A DNA stretch of 64,000 nt from positions 1-64,000 of the forward strand of contig CANLLZ010000002.1 in assembly GCA_947492235.1 (NCBI GenBank), written 5' to 3'. Positions within the stretch are counted from its first letter, which is position 1. Every line of letters begins with the position of its first letter. The notes under the pieces were generated by a model. The model ran no database searches and was not told the DNA's origin. It was given only the letters and a program-made list of their open reading frames with translations. The DNA comes from an uncultured Altererythrobacter sp. (GTDB lineage Bacteria > Pseudomonadota > Alphaproteobacteria > Sphingomonadales > Sphingomonadaceae). Positions 8,348 to 18,052 of the stretch are shown in pieces. A program made the position numbers and the translations under genes.

Positions 8348-11300
8348 ATGCGTAATCAACTGCTTCTCGGCGCGGCCAGCGCTGCTATCGCCATTGCCTG
8401 CAATGCCGGGCCTGCCCATGCGCAGGAGCAATGCCCCGCCCCGCAAAGTGCCGAGGCGACGATGCTGGCGCTGACTGATGAAGACCGGGCCGTCGATTGC
8501 GCAACAAAAGCACTCGGCATCGATCAAATATCGGATGCGCAGAGGCCGCTTCTGCTTTCCACCTATGGCGGCGCAGCTCCGGCCGGCGCTGTGCAGGCGA
8601 TGGTCACCCGGCGGGAGGAGAGCCTGCTCGATCAGCCGATGGGCGCGATTGCGGCCTGCGAGGAATCCTTCGGTCTGGAATGCGGCTCGGGCTCTTCCAC
8701 AGGTGATGCTAGCTCTACGGCTATCGGCATCAGCGCCGATGCTTCAGGTCTATCGGCCACAGCACTCGGCAACGGCGCGTCTGCCAGCGGGCGCGATTCC
8801 ACAGCATTGGGCACCGGCGCAATCGCGTCTGACCAGAACGCAACCGCTGTCGGCAGCGGGGCAAGCACTGGGGCCAATCGCGATGCGACTGCCATCGGCA
8901 GAGGCGCAACGGTGACCGGCGACGGCGGGACCGCAGTCGGCGAAAGCGCAAAAGCCGTTGTGAACGGCTCTGCGCTCGGGGATGACAGCTCGGCCACGGG
9001 CGCGCGTTCGACTGCGCTTGGCGACAGCGCTCTTGCCACCAGAAGCAGTGCCATCGCTGTAGGTGCGACATCTGCCGCAACCGGCGATGCCTCGATCGCT
9101 ATCGGGGGCGACCGGCTGTTGGGAGCCAGTCCAGGTGCCAGGGCACAAGCCGCGCGTTCCATTGCAATCGGTGCATCGAGCGATGCCAGCGCCGATAACG
9201 CCATCGCCATCGGGGCGGGAGCATTGTCCTCCGGCATGAATGCAACCAGCCTTGGCAGCTTTGCGGATGCGCAGGCGGTTCAGGCCGTCGCCGCAGGCAG
9301 TTTTGCGCGCGCCGAGAATGCTCAAGCGACCGCCGTGGGGGCCAATGCAGTAGCAGTAGGCACCACATCCCTAGCACTAGGGGCCAGTTCAAAGGCGTCT
9401 TCTTCCGGTGCCATCGCCATTGGCGGCGATAGCGGCGATGCCGGTGCCCTAGGGGCCAATGCATTCGGGATCGACTCTGTGGCAATCGGGGCCGATGCGT
9501 ATACTCAAGACGATCAGGCCACGGCCGTCGGTGGGGGTGCGTCAGCGTTGAACGCGCGCGGCTCTGCCTTCGGGGCCTTGGCCGTCGCCGATGGAGAGGA
9601 AGCGACGGCCTTAGGCAGCAATGCCGCCGCCGCTGCCCGCGCATCCGTGGTCGGAAGAGGAGCGACCGGCTTTGCCGATTCTGCCGTGGTGGGCGCTTTT
9701 GCCGCGGCCAATCTCGATTCTGTGGCAATCGGCGTCTCCGCCGACGCACAGGGCACAGATTCCATCGCGATCGGACAAGACAGCGGCACGGCGAGTTCGG
9801 GAACCATCGCGATTGGCGGAGACAGCTTCGACGCGGACACTCTGGGCGCACAAGCGACCGGACTCAACGCCATCGCAGTGGGCCCCGATGCCCTCGCTTC
9901 GGGCCAGCAATCCATCGCCATGGGGCCGGGTGCTGCCGTATCGCAGACGCTGGGTATGGCCTTCGGTTTCAACTCCTCTGCGGCTGAACGGGCCAGCGCC
10001 TTCGGTCCGGTCGCCAATGCGAATGGCACCTATTCGGTCGCGCTGGGCTTCAACAGCCGAACCTTCAATCGGGGTGGTATTGCCATCGGCGACTTTGCCT
10101 CGGCCGTCGGTGCGGGCGCGATTGCGATTGGCGATGACGGCGCGGCGGATGACGGAATCGGGTCGCGCTCCTTCGGAGAGCAGTCGGTCGCTGTAGGCTC
10201 GGAAAGCACCGCACTGGGCGCGCAAAGCAGCGCCGTCGGTGCGCTGAGCTATGCCAAGGCCGCAAGCAGCTCGGCCTTTGGTCACCTTGCCACAGTGGGA
10301 ACTGACGGGATCGAAGCAACTGCTGTCGGCTTCCAATCCAGTGCCAGCGAATTGCGCTCGTCGGCCTTTGGCAGGTTGGCCACAGCGAGCGGTGCAAACA
10401 GCACTGCTGTCGGCAGCGGATCGCAAGCGACGGGCGGCGGGGCTTCGGCCTTCGGTTTGGCAGCGCGCGCGACAGCGAACCGCGCAACAACGGTGGGGCG
10501 CGCCTCCACAGCCAGCAATGCCGATACTGTTGCGGTGGGCCATCAGGCGACCGCCAGCGGTGTGCGCTCCACCGCCATCGGCAATGCGGCCCTCGCCGCT
10601 CAAACCAGCACCACGGCCATCGGTGACGGAGCGCAGGCGAACTTCGCCCGCAGCCTCGCCATCGGGTTTGGCGCCGCTAGCACCGGGGCGGACAATGTCA
10701 GCATCGGCAACAGCGCTGCGACCTATAATCTCGCAGGACTTGCCGCGCCGACCACCGGGACCTTCGTGCTGACCATCGACCAGAATGGGCGGTTGGCAAC
10801 GGTGGCCAGTTCGAGCCTGTCGGGCGTTGGCGGTGTCTCCAGCGCTTCGCAAACTGGTTTCGTCAATGCTCCGCAAGGCGCAACTGCCCCCTGTATCGGA
10901 GGTGCAAGAACCTTGGAATGCGGTGTCGATTCGGAAATCGGCACGGCCCTCGATTCAGCCGCAGTAGGCCCAAATGCCAGAGCGACAGGAACGGCCAGTG
11001 CTGCATTCGGTTATTCGGCAAATGCGTCTTCAGCGCATGCGACAGCTATCGGGGCCAATGCGCTTGCGTCCGGGGAGCAATCGATTGCTCTAGGCGGCGA
11101 TGCTTTCGCTGTGAATGCTGCTCAAGCAACCGGCTTCGGCGCACTAGCGATAGGCAGTTCCGCCGATGCAACCGAGATTAGATCGCTTGCGATAGGCTTT
11201 GCGGCGGATGCCACCGCTGCCAGCGCAATATCGATCGGCCACGCAGCCCTGAGTGATTTTGAAAGCGCAATTGCCATAGGCCGATCTGCTAATGTTGGCG

Positions 11301-12361
11301 GAGAAAGGGCCATGGCGCTGGGCGCGTTCTCAAATGCCGACGCCTCGCAGGCAATCTCGCTTGGAAATAACTCTTTCGCAGCGGCGACCCGCGCAATAGC
11401 CATCGGCAGCTTTGCAAGGGGGCAAGGCGTCGATAGCACAGGTGTCGGATACCTCAGCGTTGCGAGCGGTGCTGGCAGCACTGCACTCGGGGCCAACACC
11501 CAGGCCACGGGCGAGGAATCGAGTGCAGTCGGCATTGGTTCCATCGCCACATCCGAAGGTGCCTCTGCCTTTGGCCGTTCAGCCAATGCGGGCGGTGCGA
11601 ACTCCACGGCACTGGGCAATGGCGCGAGCAGTGCTGGCGGCGGGGCGACGGCCATCGGTAACAGTGCCTTCGCTACGTCAAATCGGTCAACTGCTGTAGG
11701 GCGCGGATCGCGCGCCCTGAGGGCCGATGCAACCGCTGTCGGTCAGCAAGCCCGCGCAGGCGGCATTCGCTCCACTGCGGTCGGGAACGGAGCGACGGCC
11801 AACTTCACCGACGCGACAGCAATCGGTGCAGGCGCGACGAGCACTCGCTCCAATCAGGTCACTCTTGGCGGCGCGGGTTCCTCCGTCGTCGTCGCCGATA
11901 TTGATTCCAGCACGGCGCAGCAGGTCGGGCCGGTCGATGTCGTCACTGTCGACGCTACCGGCACGTTGGGGCGGCAGGCGGTTGCGAGCATGAGCCAGCT
12001 CAACTCGGTGTCCGCTTCGGTCGATCATATCGCGGCAGTGACGGACGCGCAGTTCGATGCGCTGACGGGCCGGGTCGGCGCGCTGGAGACGGGCCTCTCG
12101 AATGTCAATTTCCGGCTCGATGAACTGTCCGACAGCACCAGCGGCGGGATCGCGGCGGCGATGGCGTTTGGCGGCACTATGATCGTACCGGACAGCAATC
12201 TCTCGGTCAGCCTCAACGCCTCTACCTATCAGGGCGAGCAGGGTTTTTCCGGAACTTTGACAGCGCGAGTCGCCGAGCGGATCTACATTTCGGGCGGACT
12301 CGCCGGATCGACGGTGCGCGATACCACTGGCGGGCGGGTCGGAGTCGCTTTCGGCTTCTGA
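8348..12361 (+). CDS. Trimeric autotransporter adhesin 3 (YadA-like)
   Basis: This adhesin of 1337 residues has a signal peptide MRNQLLLGAASAAIAIA ... AHA-QEQ. The mature N-terminus (residues about 26-100) is not repeat-like and has two Cys. Head module 1 starts with AACEESFGLECG, and the second, after the 561-bp module, with a Cys pair near residue 848. The C-terminal head (GGGATAIGNSAFATSNRSTAVG, NQVTLGG) matches adhesin 1, and the anchor from about residue 1266 ends GVAFGF. The start is supported by GGAAGG 7 nt upstream. It should be exported by Sec, then trimerise and insert with BAM help, as known for the type Vc family. Binding specificity cannot be read from the sequence. Confidence 0.93.
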   Translation: MRNQLLLGAASAAIAIACNAGPAHAQEQCPAPQSAEATMLALTDEDRAVDCATKALGIDQISDAQRPLLLSTYGGAAPAGAVQAMVTRREESLLDQPMGAIAACEESFGLECGSGSSTGDASSTAIGISADASGLSATALGNGASASGRDSTALGTGAIASDQNATAVGSGASTGANRDATAIGRGATVTGDGGTAVGESAKAVVNGSALGDDSSATGARSTALGDSALATRSSAIAVGATSAATGDASIAIGGDRLLGASPGARAQAARSIAIGASSDASADNAIAIGAGALSSGMNATSLGSFADAQAVQAVAAGSFARAENAQATAVGANAVAVGTTSLALGASSKASSSGAIAIGGDSGDAGALGANAFGIDSVAIGADAYTQDDQATAVGGGASALNARGSAFGALAVADGEEATALGSNAAAAARASVVGRGATGFADSAVVGAFAAANLDSVAIGVSADAQGTDSIAIGQDSGTASSGTIAIGGDSFDADTLGAQATGLNAIAVGPDALASGQQSIAMGPGAAVSQTLGMAFGFNSSAAERASAFGPVANANGTYSVALGFNSRTFNRGGIAIGDFASAVGAGAIAIGDDGAADDGIGSRSFGEQSVAVGSESTALGAQSSAVGALSYAKAASSSAFGHLATVGTDGIEATAVGFQSSASELRSSAFGRLATASGANSTAVGSGSQATGGGASAFGLAARATANRATTVGRASTASNADTVAVGHQATASGVRSTAIGNAALAAQTSTTAIGDGAQANFARSLAIGFGAASTGADNVSIGNSAATYNLAGLAAPTTGTFVLTIDQNGRLATVASSSLSGVGGVSSASQTGFVNAPQGATAPCIGGARTLECGVDSEIGTALDSAAVGPNARATGTASAAFGYSANASSAHATAIGANALASGEQSIALGGDAFAVNAAQATGFGALAIGSSADATEIRSLAIGFAADATAASAISIGHAALSDFESAIAIGRSANVGGERAMALGAFSNADASQAISLGNNSFAAATRAIAIGSFARGQGVDSTGVGYLSVASGAGSTALGANTQATGEESSAVGIGSIATSEGASAFGRSANAGGANSTALGNGASSAGGGATAIGNSAFATSNRSTAVGRGSRALRADATAVGQQARAGGIRSTAVGNGATANFTDATAIGAGATSTRSNQVTLGGAGSSVVVADIDSSTAQQVGPVDVVTVDATGTLGRQAVASMSQLNSVSASVDHIAAVTDAQFDALTGRVGALETGLSNVNFRLDELSDSTSGGIAAAMAFGGTMIVPDSNLSVSLNASTYQGEQGFSGTLTARVAERIYISGGLAGSTVRDTTGGRVGVAFGF
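10265..10825 (+). repeat. 561-bp adhesin module, copy 3
   Basis: This copy is colinear with 791-1351. The left half is divergent at silent sites from copies 1 and 2, while about 10539-10760 is nearly identical to copy 2, so different parts have different histories. Confidence 0.75.
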
Positions 12362-12456
12362 CTCAGCTGTGGCCGATCCGCTTCAAATAAAAGAAATATT
12401 CATAAGGTTTCTAACATTTTAATTGACAAATGTCGGATTCTTACAACGGAAAATCT

Positions 12457-12580
12457 TTGACTCCCTTCTGCGGCAGGCGCAGGAAATGCCCACGCCGAGG
12501 GGAGTCGTAAGAACACAACCACGGTCGCACACGCCCCTCTCGGGGAACCATGAATCATGGCCAATCGAGAGGAATAAAAC
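12457..12580 (+). promoter_or_regulatory. Conserved adhesin leader with SD-sequestering hairpin (adhesin 4)
   Basis: TTGACT at 12457 is 66 bp before GGTCGCA at 12523. CCTCTCG (12536-12542) pairs with CGAGAGG (12566-12572), GG/CC (12544-45 with 12561-62) and CCATG/CATGG (12548-52 with 12556-60) extend the stem, and the loop is AAT. The SD GAGAGGA is in the right arm, 8 nt before the ATG. An AT-rich tract (12384-12460) precedes the element, unlike upstream of adhesins 2 and 3. Confidence 0.62.
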
Positions 12581-15500
12581 ATGCGTAATCAACTGCTTAT
12601 CGGTGCCGCGAGCGCCGCTATTGCACTAGCCATCAGTGCCCATCCAGCCGCCGCTGCGGATGATGCAGAGTGCCTTGCACCCGGTGCCGAATCGGGCGCG
12701 GCCGGTGATGCAGGTCTCGAACCTTGCGACGAAAATCCGGAAGCGGGCGGTGCTGTTGCCGATATCACCGGATCGATCCCATCAGGCCAGTTGGCGCTCG
12801 TAGCTCCCGATCAGGTAGCAACCCGGCGGCTGCCGGGCGGTTCTGCGGATGCAGAAGACAACGAACTGGAACGCCCCATCGATCAGCCGCAGGATGGCAC
12901 CGCGCCGTGTAACACAGGCACTGGCGGTTCTTCACTCGAATGCGGCGTAAACTCTAACGCAAGTGGAAGCTTCAGTACTGCACTTGGCACCTCCACAGTC
13001 GCTTCCGCATTCGATGCCGTCGCGGTCGGCTACAGCGCGGATGCAACAGGTGATAACTCGACGGCAGTCGGTGCAACCTCGTTGGCTTCGGGCGCTGAAT
13101 CCGTCGCGCTGGGCGACTCCGCGATAGCCGATTTCGCAGACTCCGTTGCCTTGGGCCAGAGTGCCGATGTGGGCGCAGCGAGCGCAGTTGCCGTCGGTGC
13201 AGATGCCAATGCCAACGGCTTGAACTCGATTTCCATAGGTGCGCAGACCCTTGCGACGGGGACCGGTTCAGTCGCAATTGGCGGCGATTCTACGGATGCT
13301 GACGCATTGGGCGCACAGGCTACCACCACGTCGGCCACTGCTATCGGTGCCGATGCCGTCTCCTCGAGCGCCAACACGGTCGCGCTTGGCACGCGGGCCC
13401 TCGCCAGTGGTGCTTCCTCTACTGCGGTTGGTGCTTTTAGCGATGCCAATGCGTCGAGTGCCGCCGCTTTCGGGGTAAGTGCACAGGCGACACTGGCCTC
13501 GACGACTGCGATCGGCACCTCGTCCACGGCTACCGGCGTGCAGGCGACAGCAGTGGGGCAGGCCGCGAATGCCACAGCCGACAACGCGACCGCGCTGGGC
13601 CGTGATGCAGACGCCACGGCAGCCGATGCCGTTGCCATCGGCGAAGGCTCGGATGCCTTTGGTGTCGGCGCTATCGCTCTTGGCCGCGATACCGATGCGG
13701 GCGGGCTCCGCGCTATTGCGATAGGCAGTGATGGAGCGGATGCAGATGTCCTGGGCGCGCAGGCAAGCGCCACCGGCGCTGTAGCTATCGGGGCCGATGC
13801 GGTGGCCAATGCCATTGGCAATGTTGCAGTGGGTGACGCGGCCCTTGCCGACGGCAGCGGCAGTGTGGCCTTTGGCGGCGACAGCAATGACGGCGATACG
13901 CTGGGCGCGCAGGCTACCGGGACATTCGCCACGGCTATCGGGTCCGATGCTGTGGCCAGCGGATCGAATGGTGTTGCCGTGGGTGAAGGCACCTTCGCCT
14001 CAGGCGATCGCTCGACAGTGGTCGGGACGAGCTCTACCGCTTCAGGATCGAGTTCTTCTGCCTTCGGGGAAAGCGCGAACGCAACCGGCAACGATTCAGT
14101 CAGCGTTGGCCGGTTGTCGACTGCAACAGCTGACCGCGCTACATCGGTCGGTACCTTCGCCAACGCAACTGGAATCGATGCCACCAGTCTGGGCCAGGAT
14201 GCCGATGCCACGGCTCTGCGAGCCACGGCCATTGGCAGCGAATCCGATGCCGGCGGCGAAGACAGCATCGCGATAGGCGTTCAGACCGATGCCACCGCGA
14301 TAGACTCCATCGCCATTGGTGGCGACGGCGGGGACGCCGATGCTCTCGGCGCTCAGGCCAGCGCCATCCAAGCCATCGCGCTGGGCGCTGATGCGCTGGC
14401 GTCGTTCAATGGTTCGGTCGCTATCGGCGCGAGCAGCATCGCCACCACGGGTGACGCGGTTGCCGTCGGACTCTCGGCACAGGCCACAGCTGACGACACA
14501 GTAGCCATCGGGCGCAGCGCGGTTGCCTCCGCAATTGATACAACCACGGTCGGAGCGTTTGCCGATGCCACAGCCAATGAAGCGACAGCGCTGGGCCAGG
14601 GTTCCTTCGCAAGCGGCGTCCGCAGCATGGCTCTTGGCAGCTTTTCCACCGCATCGGGATCCGATGCGGTGGCAATCGGGCGGTCCGCCACAGGTTCGAA
14701 TACCGGAGCAACCTCGGTCGGTAACTTTGCGAATGCGACTCAGGTGAATTCGACATCGCTGGGCCAGGACGCGGATGCGACCGGCACACGCGCCACTTCT
14801 CTTGGCGCCGAGTCCGACGCCGGCGGTGAAGACAGCATCGCCATCGGGGTCTTCACCGACGCCACTGGGATCGATTCCATCGCCATCGGCGGCGATGCGG
14901 GCGATGGAGATACACTGGGCGCTCAGGCAACAGGTGACAGGGCTGTCGCTCTGGGTCCGGATGCAGTGGCCTCTGCCGAAACGGCACTGGCTCTGGGTGA
15001 CGGGACAAACGCCGGTGACTTCGGCGCTATTGCAATCGGTGATGGGGCAAATGCCCCCTTGAGTTTCAGTACGGCAATTGGCGGAAACGCGCTGGCTAAC
15101 GCTCAAAACAGCATTGCTATGGGTGTATCGGCCACCACGACCGGTCTTCGGGCCATCAGCCTCGGCTTTAGCGCCAATGCGGACGGGACCGATTCCATCT
15201 CCATCGGCAACAATTCCCAAGCCTCAGCCACCTCGGCAGTCGCAATCGGGGATGACTCTACAGCCGCTTCGGGAGCCAATTCTCTCGCATTGGGCACCAG
15301 CGTGCTCGCTTCCGGTTCCAACGCTATCGGGATCGGGACGGATGCCAACTCGGTGGCGTTCAACTCGCTGGCGGTTGGCCGGATCGCCTCAGCCACGGCG
15401 GACAATGCTTCGGCCGTCGGTTCGCAGTCTGTCGCGGATGGGGTCAGCAGCTCGGCCTTCGGCTATCTCGCCAATGTCGGCGCAGGGGGCGAAGAAGCCA

Positions 15501-17965
15501 CCGCGGTCGGCTTCCAGGCCGCTGCATCTGCTCTCAGAGCCTCGGCCTTCGGGCGGAACTCGTCCGCCTCGGGCGCGAACTCCACGGCAGTGGGCAGCGG
15601 TGCGCAAGCGACCGGCGGGGGCGCGTCCTCCTTCGGTCTGGCGGCCAATGCCAGCGCTAACCGCTCCACTGCAGTGGGCCGTGCTGCGGTCGCCAGCAAT
15701 GCCGATACGACGTCGGTTGGTCACCAGGCGGCAGCAACCGGTAACCGCGCGACGGCTATCGGTAACGCGGCGGTCGCGGGGCAAACCAGCACCACCGCCA
15801 TCGGTGACGGAGCACAGGCAAACTTCGCCCGCAGCCTCGCCATCGGCTTTGGCACGATCAGCACCGGGGCAGACAATGTCTCCATCGGTAATGCCAGCGC
15901 GACTTACAATCTGGCCGGTCTTGCCGCGCCGAGCGCAGGCACCTTCGTGCTGACAATCGACCAGAACGGGCGTCTGGCTACAGTGGCCAGCAGCAGCCTT
16001 TCCGGCACGGGCGATTTCGCATCTTCTGCCACACTGGCCGCCCCGCAACTGGCCAACGCTCCGCAAGGGGCTGGTTCCGGGTGTGTGACAGGCTCTGGTG
16101 GAACCAGCACGCTGGAATGCGGAATCAACTCGACCACCGGTTCGGCAACTCTTGCGACAGCCATCGGCACCAGTGCGGAAGCAACAGCTCTCGGCGGAAC
16201 CGCCCTTGGGCGGCTGTCCGATGCTACCGCAAGCTACGCCACAGGGCTCGGCTATGCTGCCGATGCCGACGGGCTGAACTCTACCGCGGTCGGGGCCTTT
16301 GCAACCACCAATGCCGAGGCAGCAATCGGGGTTGGCTACAACGCAGATGCGACGGCTGCTGAGGCGATAGCCGTTGGCCGCAACAGCGATGCGACGGCTG
16401 TTGGCGCTATCGCCATCGGCGGGGATGCCTTCGATAATGAGGGCACGGACGATTCGTTGGGCGCTCAGGCTACCGGGGCCTACGCAATTGCCGTCGGTGT
16501 CGATTCAATTGCCGCTGGTCAGGATGCGGTTGCCATTGGCTCAAATTCTCAGGCCGATGGAGTGCGCGGGATTGCGCTGGGCGTGTTCGCCGATGCCAAT
16601 TTCACCGACTCCATCGCTATTGGCGGAGGTTCCGATGCGGGCGCGATTGATGCGATCGCATTTGGCCGACTTGCCAATGCCAGCAACATCGATACCGTCG
16701 CTATCGGTAAATCGAGCGTTGCTTCGGGCCAAGGCAGTGTCGCGCTGGGTGAAGGTGCGGAAGCATCCGGCCCTAGCGGTACGGTTGCAATCGGCGACAA
16801 TGCCTTGGCAAACCAGGCCGACGCTATCGCCATCGGTGAGAACTCAGTTGCATCGTCCGCATCCGCGATTGCCATCGGCGATTCGGCCGATGCAACCGGC
16901 GGACAGGCAATCGCTATTGGTGACGCTGCCTTGGCGGATCAGTCTGGAGCCATCGCCTTGGGCGACGGTGCACAAGGTTCGGGCATCGAAGCGGTCGCCG
17001 TCGGGGACTTCAGCCGGGCAACCGCCGCGCAGGCCTCCGCTTACGGGCATGACTCGCTTGCCAGCGGCGTCGGCAGCACCTCCCTTGGCATGTCGACCGA
17101 TGCGACCGGCGTGGAATCCTCCGCCGTCGGCTTCGGTGCACAGGCAACCGCTGACGGGGCCTCGGCCTTTGGCCGGGTTTCCTCGGCCAGCGGCAACAAC
17201 GCCACGGCTCTGGGTAACGGTGCCAATGCAGGCGGCGGCGGTTCTGCCGCCATCGGTACCGGCGCGCTGGCCTCGGCCAACCGGTCCACGGCCATCGGCC
17301 GCGGATCGCGTGCCACCAATGCCGACACCACCGCTGTCGGCCACCAGGCCAATGCCGGCGGCCCGCGCAGCACGGCAATCGGTAACGGTGCCACGGCCGC
17401 GTTCACCCAGTCGACGGCCATCGGTCACAATGCCACCACCACCCGCTCCAACCAGGTGGTTCTCGGCGGAGCGAACTCCTCCGTCGTGGTGGCCGATATC
17501 GATGCCAGTACCGCCCAGCAGGTCGGTCCGGTCGATGTCGTGACCGTGGATGCCACCGGCACGCTGGGCCGTCAGGCAGCGGCCAGCATGAGCCAGCTGA
17601 ACTCGGTGCAAAGCTCGCTGAACAGCATTGCCGCCGTAACCGACGCGCAGTTCAGTGCCTTGTCGGGCCGCGTTGGCGGGCTGGAAGCGGGCCTTGCCAA
17701 TGTGAACTTCCGGCTGGATGAACTGACCGACGAAGCGCAGTCGGGCATTGCCGCAGCCATGGCTCAGGCCGATGCGCCGATGCCTTCGGCTCCGGGCAAG
17801 ACCAGCTATGCCGGCAAGGGTGCGACGTTCCGGGGCGAATATGCCTTCAGCATCGGTCTGACGCATCGCCTGAACATCGACACGCCGTTCGCGCTGACAG
17901 CCAGCGTGAGCCATGCTGGCGATAGCAACACCGGCATCACCGTCGGTTTTGCAGGCGAGTTCTAA
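12581..17965 (+). CDS. Trimeric autotransporter adhesin 4 (YadA-like), longest of the array
   Basis: This adhesin has 1794 residues and a signal peptide MRNQLLIGAASAAIALA ... AAA-ADDAE. The mature N-terminus (AECLAPG ... LEPCDE) is clearly related to adhesin 2. Head module 1 spans about residues 120-1140 and contains repeated blocks (SIAIGGDGGDADALGAQA type), then the 561-bp module and a second Cys-LECG head from about 1167. The junction and coiled coil (about 1623-1720) match the paralogues. The last 60 or so residues differ: the anchor reads KTSYAGKGATFRGEY ... GFAGEF instead of the FGF-ending anchors of the other four. It is probably still a functional 4-strand YadA anchor, but of another lineage. 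Confidence 0.93.
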   Translation: MRNQLLIGAASAAIALAISAHPAAAADDAECLAPGAESGAAGDAGLEPCDENPEAGGAVADITGSIPSGQLALVAPDQVATRRLPGGSADAEDNELERPIDQPQDGTAPCNTGTGGSSLECGVNSNASGSFSTALGTSTVASAFDAVAVGYSADATGDNSTAVGATSLASGAESVALGDSAIADFADSVALGQSADVGAASAVAVGADANANGLNSISIGAQTLATGTGSVAIGGDSTDADALGAQATTTSATAIGADAVSSSANTVALGTRALASGASSTAVGAFSDANASSAAAFGVSAQATLASTTAIGTSSTATGVQATAVGQAANATADNATALGRDADATAADAVAIGEGSDAFGVGAIALGRDTDAGGLRAIAIGSDGADADVLGAQASATGAVAIGADAVANAIGNVAVGDAALADGSGSVAFGGDSNDGDTLGAQATGTFATAIGSDAVASGSNGVAVGEGTFASGDRSTVVGTSSTASGSSSSAFGESANATGNDSVSVGRLSTATADRATSVGTFANATGIDATSLGQDADATALRATAIGSESDAGGEDSIAIGVQTDATAIDSIAIGGDGGDADALGAQASAIQAIALGADALASFNGSVAIGASSIATTGDAVAVGLSAQATADDTVAIGRSAVASAIDTTTVGAFADATANEATALGQGSFASGVRSMALGSFSTASGSDAVAIGRSATGSNTGATSVGNFANATQVNSTSLGQDADATGTRATSLGAESDAGGEDSIAIGVFTDATGIDSIAIGGDAGDGDTLGAQATGDRAVALGPDAVASAETALALGDGTNAGDFGAIAIGDGANAPLSFSTAIGGNALANAQNSIAMGVSATTTGLRAISLGFSANADGTDSISIGNNSQASATSAVAIGDDSTAASGANSLALGTSVLASGSNAIGIGTDANSVAFNSLAVGRIASATADNASAVGSQSVADGVSSSAFGYLANVGAGGEEATAVGFQAAASALRASAFGRNSSASGANSTAVGSGAQATGGGASSFGLAANASANRSTAVGRAAVASNADTTSVGHQAAATGNRATAIGNAAVAGQTSTTAIGDGAQANFARSLAIGFGTISTGADNVSIGNASATYNLAGLAAPSAGTFVLTIDQNGRLATVASSSLSGTGDFASSATLAAPQLANAPQGAGSGCVTGSGGTSTLECGINSTTGSATLATAIGTSAEATALGGTALGRLSDATASYATGLGYAADADGLNSTAVGAFATTNAEAAIGVGYNADATAAEAIAVGRNSDATAVGAIAIGGDAFDNEGTDDSLGAQATGAYAIAVGVDSIAAGQDAVAIGSNSQADGVRGIALGVFADANFTDSIAIGGGSDAGAIDAIAFGRLANASNIDTVAIGKSSVASGQGSVALGEGAEASGPSGTVAIGDNALANQADAIAIGENSVASSASAIAIGDSADATGGQAIAIGDAALADQSGAIALGDGAQGSGIEAVAVGDFSRATAAQASAYGHDSLASGVGSTSLGMSTDATGVESSAVGFGAQATADGASAFGRVSSASGNNATALGNGANAGGGGSAAIGTGALASANRSTAIGRGSRATNADTTAVGHQANAGGPRSTAIGNGATAAFTQSTAIGHNATTTRSNQVVLGGANSSVVVADIDASTAQQVGPVDVVTVDATGTLGRQAAASMSQLNSVQSSLNSIAAVTDAQFSALSGRVGGLEAGLANVNFRLDELTDEAQSGIAAAMAQADAPMPSAPGKTSYAGKGATFRGEYAFSIGLTHRLNIDTPFALTASVSHAGDSNTGITVGFAGEF
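15446..16006 (+). repeat. 561-bp adhesin module, copy 4
   Basis: This copy is colinear with the other three at the codon level and is the most diverged in DNA, except around 15780-15850 (the ACCACCGCCATCGGTGACGG region), where it is near-identical to copies 1 and 2. It ends at the same SSSLSG boundary. Confidence 0.7.
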
Positions 17966-17991
17966 GCCTCGATCAACAGACAGGCTCTGGG

Positions 17992-18029
17992 ATCGGCCGG
18001 GGGCGCATCACGCGCTTCCGGCCGATTTT
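17992..18029 (+). terminator. Rho-independent terminator after adhesin 4
   Basis: The perfect 9-bp arms atcggccgg (17992-18000) and ccggccgat (18018-18026) run straight into TTTT (18026-18029). The hairpin is 27 bases past the adhesin 4 stop codon. Confidence 0.65.
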
Positions 18030-18052
18030 CTATTGGATCCCGGCGAGCTGTT

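Noticed and set aside
12423-12451. TTGACA at 12423 as the adhesin 4 promoter
   Set aside because: No -10 box at 16-18 bp; TTGACT at 12457 is the one at the conserved 66-bp distance from GGTCGCA.
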